From positions 2,190,001 through 2,254,000 of the forward strand of contig NC_085133.1 in the NCBI RefSeq assembly GCF_030269925.1: a stretch of DNA of 64,000 nucleotides, given 5' to 3'. Source of the DNA: Bombyx mori (Eukaryota > Arthropoda > Insecta > Lepidoptera > Bombycidae). The position numbers were made by a program, and so were the translations under genes. This document shows, piece after piece, positions 46,801-58,800 of the stretch; position 1 is the first letter of the stretch; every line of letters begins with the position of its first letter. A model generated the notes under the pieces. It was given only the letters and a program-made list of their open reading frames with translations. It was not told where the DNA came from and made no database searches.

Positions 46801-49800
46801 CTGGCGATATTTGCTCCAGATGCCAGGACTGACTTTGACATCGACATGACAACAAACTCGACCTGCAAATAACTATGTAGTGGCGTGGTGTAGGTTCCTT
46901 ACATTTGGTGGGCCGCGGGCGGGTAGAGGGGCGCGGGGTGCAGTATGCTGTAGGACGCCGCGGGCGCGGGGTGCGGCGCCGCGTCCGAGCTGCGGGGAAC
47001 GAACACGTTAGTTTGTATGTTATCATACAGACTGTACTTTATGTTCATTGTTAACTCAAGTTACTTTGTCGCGATCTGTAGACACTATGAAAGCTACGGG
47101 ACTGTGAATGCATACACAAAAATTCAATTCGATCCAGCCGTTTAGTTGCAGTGTAAATAAATAACCCAGATACCGACTGCAACGCCATTTGCCGGGCTGA
47201 TTTGTGAATTTAAACCATTTAGTATGCCACTCAATCGCATACAAAAAAATTCAAATCGGTTCAGCCGTTTAGGAGGAGTTTCTCGACGGATCTTCTCAGC
47301 GGGTCGCGATTCCAATCCGGTAGTAAATTCATTCGCGAAGCTACTCTTGGGTTGTTAGGTCTCCTTCGGAGACTCTCGGGCAGCTGTTAACTAATCCCAC
47401 CCCTCCTGGCTGAATCCTTGTTCGCCCACTTGTCCTGGTGAAACTGTAAAGGTCTCCGGGCCACCAGTAAGCCTTTAATCAAAACTATTGTTGATCTCAC
47501 TTGAGTAGGGTGTGCGGCGCCACCATCGCCGGCACGCCCATCGCCTGTATGTCCGCCCGGTTGTGTCGCACCCCTAGCGTCACCTGCGCACACAAATATA
47601 ATAAAGGACTTTTTGGCGGGAACGCGAGGAGTGAAGTTGTGTGATTTGTTTTATTTTTTGTATTTAGTGTTTCTTCAGGTTTAAATGTGTAATAGCGGTG
47701 GTTTATTAACAATTTAATATCTGTGAAAGTGCACATATGTGGGAAAATAAAACAAAGCCGCTGGACGTAGCTTCTCGGGATCTTACAAAAAGTCCACTGA
47801 AAAAATTTCAGTAAATAACTACCATTCTACTGAGATTATCTTTCATCCCATATCATCTCATCTCATTTAATTTGATTTCATCCCAGATTGATTAATGTCT
47901 CAAATTAATTAACTTCATTTCATTTAATTACACTCCATGTTATCATTTTTCATAAAAATAAGAATAAATTAAAATAAGACATGACCTAAAGGTCCTAGTT
48001 ACCAGGTCATAAAATCCTTTAAAAAAACTAATATATTAAACATTGCGAACAAAACGCTTTAAAATAAAGTATTAGTAAAATAACACGATTGTCAAAAATT
48101 GTTACTTTCAAATTTTTGTTCAGTTCTAGAACACGAATGTTTCTTTGTAGTTTGATTTTGTACGTTATTCTATAGGCTAAAAGAAGGTTTTTGCAATGAA
48201 AACATTAAAACAGTAACGTAACAATTAATCCTTTGAAAATATATATAGTTCGTCGGTATGGCAGTAACGCCATAAATATTTTGACATGTTTAAAAATTCC
48301 AATCTTGAAGAAATTTAAAAGATTTATATCCTAATTATTTTTTATATAAAGACTAGTTCCTCCGACTGTTGAGAATGTTCACATTCTTAATATTAATCAC
48401 CACCGGGCACTGATTGCAGAACATACTGCTTTCTGTCTTCTCATACGATTTTTTTATATCAATGATTTATATTTTATAAAACTAAGCAAATCTTTCAACA
48501 TTACTTCAAGTTAGGCTAGACGTCATTGTGTGCGATGTAGAGTCAGCTGTTTTTTTTGCACAAATGACGTCACAGGTCATGAAGTAACGCTGAGGCCGAG
48601 GCCGCCTTACGTGTCCGCGGTGCGCGGCGCGGCACACGAGCGCCACGGCGCGCTGGTGCGTGGCGCCCGTCACGGGCACGCCGTCCACTGACGTCAGCAG
48701 GTCCCCCGCGCGGACCAGCCCCTCCGCCGGCCCGCCTGTCGGACGAACAACTAGTTACTACACAATACTAAGTACGAAGTCGTCGTGGCCTAAAGGATAA
48801 GACGTCCGGTGCATTCGTATCGAGCGATGCACCGGTGTTCGGATCCCGCAGACGGGTACAATTTTTCTAATGAAATACGTACTTAATAAAATGTTTACGA
48901 TTGACTTCCACGGTGAAGGAATAACATCGCGTAATAAAAATCAAACCCGCAAAATTATAATTTGCGTAATTACTGGTGGTAGGACCTCTTATGAGTCCGC
49001 ACCACCCTGCCTACTTCTGCCGTGATGCAGTAATGCGTTTCGGCTTGAAGGGCAGGGCAGCCGTTGTAACTATAGTGAGACCTTAGAGCTTATATCTCAA
49101 GGTGGGTGGCGCATTTACGTAGTAGACGTCTATGGGCTCCAGTAACCACTTAACACCAGGTGGGCTGTGAGCTCGTCCACACGTCTAAGCAATAAAAAAT
49201 AAAATAAAAAAACACTAATGTACTCGTCACGGAATAGATAAATAAGGTTGGAAAGGCCTTTGCTCTAATTTTGTATTAGAACCAGTGTCGCCGCTTCATC
49301 CCCACTATTTTAATTTCTACACATACACACACTGTGATTACAAGTATTTCGCACACAACAAAAACACCCACACATAAATCTCAGGACAGATATTCGTTCG
49401 CAAACTAGCACAAAACACCCGTAGGCATACACACTCACACACGCAAAAAGGCAATAAAAATGTTCATACACGCTAGTGCTTGATAAAATCGATATTCTTT
49501 ATCGATAAATTATCTGATGAATGAATGGAGAAAATGAAACATGAAATAAATATTGAAAAAAAAAAACTATTTTACTTTTATTAATTACAAATAGTCACTG
49601 TCGCTGGAATAAAACGTATTTGTTAAGCAGTTGGCGCTTGCTATTAATTGCGAATGAATTTTTCAAAACTAAGTGTATTCTGATTTTTTTTATGATAAAA
49701 TCATTTTCAGTAAAATGTTTAGAGCAAATAGTACTCGTCTTTGTCTCCAGTTTCCTCTACCTGTCACGTCAATCCATTGTTCCCTGGCGTTAGGTTCTTT

Positions 49801-52800
49801 AGGAAACCTAAAATTTTTAATTTACTGCATAAGTCAAATAGCATTTTACTTAGATTTTAATACGTCTTAGACAATATAGTAAATACCCGTAAATTAGAGG
49901 TCTACATGTCCCTTTATATTATACCTTCACTTTAATTCAATGATAATAATTCAATAATAATAATACATATTTATTTTACTCAAAATACGTCTCACTAAGA
50001 ATATACTATGTATCATTAATTAAATATAAAATAATGCAAAAATTATCCATGTCAAATGTAAATATAGTCGAGAATTCTGTCGATGATTTTACCACATGGT
50101 CACCTCACTATCGACAAACTGCACGGCCAATCAGGGCAAAGGCCGAAATTTCAAAGATTGAAGTGTAGAGAACGCAATGCATGTAGTACATTGGAAGCTG
50201 ACTTGGTCATTGCGTTCATTGGGCGAGTACACATCGCGCAATGTATGCTATTTATAACTTGCTGCAATAATATTGTTAATGTTTGGAATTTCATAATGCT
50301 CAGTATATTTTTATGTTTTAGACAAATAATATTGTAATTAAATGGTAATTTCGACTTACCGATCGAAAGATATACCTCCTCGCTCTATACTTGAGGTCTG
50401 ATTTTTTGTTTTACAAGTTATAATTGCACAACACGGCACTATAAAGCGGAGATCTGTTCGCCAAGTAGTCCGAAGCGCACTAAACGCGGTGAATGAAAGA
50501 ATCGGTCGAGTTATGTTTGTTCTATCATAACAGTGGCACGCTTGCCCCGCCTACATTACCATTCCAACCTTATTTATCTATTCCGTGGTACTCGTTATGC
50601 GTGCGCGCTTGTTGCATAAACACATCCATTTAGTTTAGCGCTATTGTAACTTCAACCTAGTATATCAAGAGTTTGGTTCCCGCACCACAAATACGGTTAC
50701 CGCATTTTGCATAGGTTTTTTTTTCCTACCTAAGCTGATAGCCTTGAGAGGCTATTTCAATATAACCTTAACTAGTAGGTGAGCAGCAGCTCACGGGCTC
50801 AAACCTGACGACGTTGTTAATACGAACCCTAGCAAGAGCCGTGCTTCGTAGAATCTACCACCGGATCGGAAACGCGACCAATTGAGAAGATCCGGCGAGA
50901 AACTCAGTGGGCTGTGTCTGTGGGTCAATTTACTCGTCGAGCCCTTCGTCGCAAGCGACGGGTTCGACAAGAACGATGAACGGTTGCATAGGAGAGAGGG
51001 TTCTCAATTCACTTAGTATTTAATGATTACCGCTGAGCATCAGTATGAATACGGCCGTTTCTGCTATGATACAGAAAATAAGACTTTGCTGTGTTGCATG
51101 ACACCGTTCTTTGAAAGAAACAGCACGATGATATTATCTAGTTGAGTGGTCCTCAACAAAAAATCCATAACTAAATCTATATCTATAAAAATGAATTGTT
51201 GTTCGTTAGGCTCGCTAAAACTCGAGAGCGGCTGGACCGATTTGACTAATTTTGGTCTTGAATTATTTGTAGAAGTCCAGAGAAGGTTTAAAAGTTAGTT
51301 AAATATGAAAATGCTCGGAATTAAATAAAAATGTGTCCGCCGTCGGACGGATTCGTTTTGTTTGTTTTAAGTTTATTTTATACAAACGTTTAGGTCTTTT
51401 ATTTATCGATTGATGCACTAAGAAGTCTGCCGGGTCAGCTAGTAATTACAATATTATTTTTGAGGGTATTTACACACCCGGCACGACGTAACCGACAGCC
51501 ACTCTGCTCCCGTCTTCGGTGCCGCCCACGATCCTGAACCCGAACCCCGCGGCTCCGCGCCCCAGCCGCACCAGTACGTCTGCCTCAGGGTCCGTCGTGC
51601 CACCGGCTTCGACCTGTGAACGAAAACTTTTGTGACCCCTCCCTCATCCTCAGGTCTTATATAGACGTTTCTTTTTATTACCCTTATATATGAACCCGGC
51701 CCACCTAATGGTGAGTGGTTACCGTCGCCCATGGACTTCAGCATTACCAGAGGCAGTGCCAAGCTGCTGCCTACCATAAAGAAGTTTATGTTTTTTGATA
51801 TATATTTTTTTGCTTAGATGGGTGGACGAGCTCACAGGCGGCCTGGTGTTAAGTGGTTACTGGAGCCCATAGACATCTACGACGTAAATGCGCTACCCAC
51901 CTTGAGATATAATTTCTACCCTTCAAACATACATGCTTTATGTGCAGCCTATTGGTCATATTATACTAAGCAGGTGTCAGAGCCTCTAGGCATTCCAATA
52001 TGATTGCCAAAACCCACCGTGACTTCATCATCATCATAGGCGGCTGGCTACTCTTGGCAGAACAGTCGTGGTCATGTGGAATCCTTGTTTATTGAAGCCT
52101 TGACAGCTGTTCTCCAGAATTCACTCATTAAATGATGTTTTGGTAAGGGTTTTCAGTCATTAAGTTAGTCAATGGCTAATATTTATATAGGGTTGGACTC
52201 CTTAATAATAATGATAATAAATAATAATGTTAATTTTAAATGCCCAGCGAAGCAGGGTAGTAACTTATAAAGTTGTTAATAATTAATTTCTAACCTGCGG
52301 GTAGTTCGGCACGTAGACGGTATTGGACTGAGCCAATGAGTCGGCGTCGTAACAAGATGGCGACTGTCTCAACGGCGAGTGCATGTGTCTCGGCGGCGAA
52401 GATTCACGTAACCTAATAAAAAAATGAATTTATTTATATTTACTAGGAATTAATAAAAATGTGTTTTAGTAACACGCTGTACATATTATCTATTTAGTGT
52501 TTCATCAGGTTTAAATATGTAATAACGATGGTTTATTAACTGTTTAATGTCTGTGAAAGTGCACAAATGTGGGAAAATGAAACAAAGCCACTGGACGTAG
52601 CTTCTCGGGGTCCTCCAAAAAGCCCACTGAAAAAGTCTCAGTAAATAACCACAATTTTACTAAGATTATATTTCATCCCATATAATCACATCTCATTTCA
52701 TTTAATTTCATCTCAGTTGATTAATGTCTCAAACTAATCATCTTAATTTCATTTCACTCCATATTATCATTTTTCATATAAATAAGAATATAAATTAAAA

Positions 52801-55800
52801 TAAAACTTGACCTAAAGGTCTTAGTTACCGGGTCAGAGAAACTACTACCGTCGGTTCGACTTCTGTGACGATCAATTATTAATTATTTAAATAAATAGTA
52901 TTATAAATGCAGTCATCACTCCCAGTGGGGGTCGTGAAGAGTGACTGCGTTCTCTTAGTATTATATCAAATTAACTCAATTTGCAGTCGACATTTACTTG
53001 TGGTCGACCGTATGATAAACCAGCACGAATAATTACCATTGTCCTACCTATTTCTGCAGCGAAGCAATCACCCGTTCCGGTTTGAGGGGTGGGGCGGCTG
53101 TTAGACAAATGAGACTATAATCTCATGTCCCGAGCTGGCGGCGTTTACGCTGAGATGTCTACGTCCGGTATACACTAGATAGAATGATATCTTATTCACC
53201 CATCAAAGCAATTGTATAGACTAAAAGAGTAGTAAAAGTATGAGAAATGTACCTCAGAGGCGATCCCTTTACTCGACTATTGGAAGAGTTGTTTGACGGA
53301 GACTGACTCCGCAGTCTGGTCGAAGGCGAATTGGCCAGGAGCCGTTCCGTCGCGCTGTTGTTGGACGGCGAGTGGCTGCGCAGACGACCTAGAAGACGAA
53401 CTTCTTTAATATTTTTTTATTGAAGTGAGACTTCTCATGCGGCTTCCAACAAGGTTGCGTTAAACGTTTAACGCTACCATACTAGAAAGAGAGTGAATGC
53501 GTGGCACTCGCACGCACGCGGGTAGTATACCTGTTACAGGTCAGCGCGAGCGTTAGCAACGAGTAGCCTCCAATATATTAAAGAAGTATTAAAAAAAAAT
53601 CTATCTATAATTTAAAATATATATAAAATAAACGTTGAAGATTGCTCATCTCTTATACACAGCATTCCCTATTACAAGAGCAATCTGATTTAAAGATGAA
53701 AAATAAAGAAAACCACAATACACATCGATAAAGAAGTTCACGTGCACCAAGTTGCACGCGCACCGTTTTTTTTTTTGACCTCGCTCGACAAAAGTTACAT
53801 CAATATAAGTAGATTTCTATAATAGATTAGAGTAGATATATAATGGAATATTTTTAAAATATATAATTGTTGTTGATTACAATTATTACTGTCCGCTATA
53901 GAAATCGATCATATGTTCACACCGGCCGCGCCGCAGATTGGCGTGCGTGCGTGCGTACGTGCCCGTGCACTTTTTATGGTATTAGTGAATTATATTCTCG
54001 CAAATGGTCATGAGCATGAATGAGAATTAATTGGATGTGATGAGCAAAGTCTAGTCTAGTCACAGGCGGCGACTGGTGTATGTGACGCAACATCATAACA
54101 ATTGCGACTTCAAGTACATAATTGTCGTAAAACATTAAATTTTGGTTTTAAATTACGCATTCCTTATCAGCACTGACCAGTGGAGTTGGCCGGTGAATGC
54201 GGCCTCAATCTGTTGGCGGACGGTGACTGTCTGTGCGTGGTCAGACCGCCGATAGCAGCTGTGGTTGGTGAGTGTAGCATCCCGTCTTCTGGGAAACCTG
54301 AACAACGGCACTATTATTTGTGTTGCCCTCCAGAGATCACCCCCGCATCCTATGACATGTCCTTCAAAGGAGATGTGAAGATAATCCTTAGCTTCGTGAA
54401 AACAAGAAAATCTTGTACTGTGGGCCGTAGTTAAGTTTTTAAATGTTATTTATTGCTAAGATGGGTAGACGAGCTTACGCCTACCTGTTGTTAAATGGTC
54501 ACCGGAGCCCATGGACATCAACCATGTAAATGCCGCCGCCCACCTTGTACATGAGTCTCAGTTTTTTATAGTCGGCCTTTTAATCTCGCTTTTTATCCGT
54601 AACGAATTACTGCTTCACGGCAGAAATAGGCAGAGTAGTGGTGGTGGTACGCCGTTCTTCCAGCGTGTAGAAACTGACCTCCATTATCGCTACTGTCGGC
54701 TAGACTGGCGTTTCCCCTCCAGTAGGGCGCGTTCACGTCGACGTGCACGGTGGGGGTGGGGACCTCCCCCCAGTTCCCGTTCCAGGCGTCCCCTCCCTCC
54801 CAGGGCGCTCCGTTCCAGTTCTGCACGTTGCCGTTGTCCAGCCAGTTGTCTCTCTCGTGCCACGCGTTTTCCGTCCACGGCGTCACCGTCGGGAGAGTGA
54901 GACGACCGCCTGGGATTTTAATTTTTTTTCTTCTTTTTTAAATTAGTAAAAACAATGGATTCATTGATGAACTTTTACGGTATAATACGTAGATATTATT
55001 TTGTATTGTTTTTTTTTTATGTTGTATGAGAAAAAATGGGGTTCAGAAAAAAATCAATTACAACAACAATTAATAATAATACTAATATTAAATTAAATTT
55101 TTCATTTTGAAAAGTTTGAACATGTGTGAACTGAAGTGACAAATTTCACTTTCAATTTCAATTTCAGTTTCATTCAGTTCTACATAATCTAAGCTAACAA
55201 TAGTCCAGAGATCGAGATACCAAGAAAGATACAAAATAACAAGGTTAGAAACTATTTTTTTTAAATACATAAATATGGGATTGCTGACGTCCATCAGCGA
55301 CGGTTATCAAGGTTGGTATATTCGTCTGCCCACAAGTCCAATTAAAATAAATTTCAATATTAGGGTTTCATTTTTTGTACTTTATGGGTTTTTGTTGGCT
55401 AGGTCAGTGATTGTATTTGGTTATGAGTCGTGCTGTTACGGGGTGGATTTCAGGAGCTCTTTTCAAAAAAGGAAACTGTGACTGACACTGAGTTTATTTT
55501 ATAAAAGAAATAGTACAAAAGATATTTTCAGCACCCGCTTTAGCAGAACCAATCTAGGCAAGCACTCACCTACTCCTCGTCTAACTAACCTTTATAATAA
55601 TCTTGTTAGAAAAGTTGAAAACCTTGACATATTTGGCGATTCCCTTCCAATATTTAAGAACAAAGTTATAAAAAGTTGTTGTTGAACCTCAGCCTCAGCC
55701 TTGGTCTGAGTACTCGGGTATTACTGTCCTTGTTGTCTTTCTGTTTTTAATAAATTTTTTTTATTATTATTTATAGTATTGTTAAATCTCTATTAATATA

Positions 55801-58800
55801 TTAATGTAATGCATGCTGTGATTGCCTATAATTAGAGTTGCAGTTATCAATTGCTCTATACATGTCAATGTTATTTTATGTCTTACTGTAAACCCTGTCG
55901 GTAATCTTTAAATAAATAAATAAATAAATATGTGTTTCCGCTGCTCAAGCTAATTCTGTTCTGCGGCGCTTTAGCTATAAATCATCTTTATATAGAGACG
56001 GTGCAATCAGGTACGCCTTAAGCGTTCTATACACGTTCCATATTGCTTCCTTGCGTCCCAAGGTCATGCACGATGCACGATGCAAAAGTACCATGAATAG
56101 GCTTGACGTAAGTTGATAATCATTATAATAAATAAATAAATAATAAATATTTACTAACAATCACACCACGTTAACAGGTCCCGTGATAAGTTCGTAAAGA
56201 ACTTGTGTTACAGGTACCAGATAACAGAAATAAATGTAAGATTTTTATTAAACACATACATATATTTAATATACATCCATAACCCTGGAAAAGACATTTA
56301 TATTTATCATACAAATATCTTCCCTTGGCGGGATTCGAACCCGCGACCCCCTTATGTAGTGACCATGTCACTTACCACTACACCAGACGGCCGTTATGAA
56401 TTGTTTGCTGGATTTGCGCGACCAATTGATTAGTCTGTTTAGTTGTCTTAAGTTGTAATATAAAGTCTTTGCAAACACATGGACACAAATAAAGTTTTTA
56501 TTACAACTTAAGACAACTAAACCGGTGACCACGACGTGATAAATGAATGTGTTGATATAAAAAAAAGTATGTATGTGTTGTTGTGTAGTGTAATTATAAT
56601 AAAATAAATAAATACATGTGAGTCACCCACAGTCTGCATTATTATTGAGGGGCATATATATTATAACGGTGCTAACCTGGGGTGCTGCTCCGGCGGCGGC
56701 GGTCCATCAGGCTCTCGCGGTCCCGACCCTTGTGCTCTGGTACCGCGTACGTCGCCTCCACTGCACAATCACAGACGTGGTCAATAAACGAGACGCTTCC
56801 GAGTGAAAGTGTTTGTTTGAGCTCTTGGGGAGAGGGTAGGGGGTCTTTCTAACCGCGAGACTAAATCTTCACAAATGTAAGATTAAATTGTTGAAACGTA
56901 TTATCATTTATACCATCCTTTCCCAAAGTGGGCGATAACGCCCCCTTGTGGGCGCTGCAGGCCTAAAGGGGGGCGGTAGGGGACCCAGAAAAAAAATGGG
57001 GGCGTTGTGTTGTAGAGGCTTGGGAGGCGATTTGTAATTTTATCTAGGAGGACTCTTAATCACCGTGTGAGCTCTGGCTATAGTGGTTTTTAAGTAGGTG
57101 AAAAAGTAGGGGCGCTAAAAAAATATTACGGTTTTACATAACAATAAAACCGATATTATGTGCCGAGAAGGAAAACATACAGCATTGTATTATGAAGAAG
57201 CAGTGATGTACTTAGCTTAGATTCCTTGTCTATGTCCAACCATAGACAGTCAATTTAGTTCCATCTTTAGCCGCTAGGTGCTGCCAGCAAGTATAAAGGG
57301 AGCGCAGCCATCTTTGATCTTCATAGTCTTCACCAGGAAGAACTTCCTGCAATGCTGTATGTTTTCCTTCTCGGCACATAATATCGGTTTTATTGTTATG
57401 TAAAACCGTAATATTGATGTGCCTCTGGAAAACATACAGCATTGTATTATGAAGACGTGTTTGTTATCTGCTGGTGAAATTATTAAGCACAACGCTATGA
57501 TGAAATAGGTAAAGCCATAATAAAATTATGAAGCGCAATGATAATGTTCATAATTTATATAATTATTAAATCAAAAAAACAGTTGTTAACTTCCATGTTA
57601 ATTCAATAATTAAAAAATATTTATAAGTTTGTAATAAACATTTTATCTTGTATATACAAGAAAATGTATAAATTGTATAAATGATGTATATACATCATGT
57701 AGAAGTAAATGTGTTGAAAAAAAGAATCGTGAGGATCTTTACGAAGCTCTATTATTCGGCAATAATTATTGTAAACGTTTGGATGATTTGCAATTGCCTC
57801 TAGAAAGTATTTCGTCCATTGGTTCATTATCAATCCATCTCAGAGGCTACTGCTGATCTACAACTTCTTGGAGATGCGTTGATGCCATTACCTCGTAAGG
57901 TTGAACGAAGACCAGTTTCCAATTACAGTACGGGATGCCGCTTTTGTGACAACACACATAGTTAGAAAAAAGTCCTTACGAATCTTACCGGGCATGTCTT
58001 TAGTTTCATGTTTAGAAAGCACTTATGCAGATTATTGACGAAAATGGATTTCAATTTTAGACCCAAAGACTGGTATCAGAAAGATGTTTTTCTCTGTTAT
58101 CAAAGAAACTGTCTTTAGAAATGTTGAGCAAAGTAAGGTTATTAATTAATTAACTCTGCGTCCCGTAGCCAGCAACATGGTTGTTGGTGTCCTTCAAGCT
58201 ACATTGAGGCGTGATGTGGTGGCTGGGTTTGAAGAAAACCAGTTTAGAACTATTCTCGGATCTCATGTGAATGGGACTACACTTAGTAAAATTGTAATAA
58301 GTAGTTGAATTTTGTTTAGCTATTCCGATGGCTTTTTTAAAATAGCAATTTTTATTAGAGAGCTTGAGAATGTTTGCCGTCCTACATGTATTTCGCCCAC
58401 AGAAAGTAGACAGCGCTGCTTTATGATGCAGAAGGATTGTTTTATAGGCAAAATTTTCTTTTTGGAAAAGAAGAAAGAATTTGGCAACATCTGCAGACTT
58501 AGGATCAATTTTAAAACTGTAGCACCATATGCACCATCTTCTAGTTGCTGGTAAGTATGCTGACAAAGTGGATTGACACCAGCTAATTTTCAATAAATCT
58601 TCTCCTGTTTAGACCAGTCTATTATTTGTACAACCTCCCCCCCCCCTTTAAGCTTTCAGGGTTAATGTTTAACCTGTGGAGGAGGCAGGTTTTGGATTTC
58701 GTGCGAGTTATCTAGCGTTCGGGATCTGAGGGCTTGGAAACCCAAATGCTTTCGCTCAGTCTGGGAACACTACCAGGTAGGTTCCCTAGACACTGTTGAA

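Noticed and set aside
54180..54434. Plus-strand 84-codon frame
   Set aside because: Shadow of the minus-strand Magi exon E, whose phase and splice sites fit.
56325..56395. A tRNA gene on the minus strand
   Set aside because: A and B boxes are good, but the acceptor stem does not close and the sequence continues into a SINE body with an AT-rich tail.
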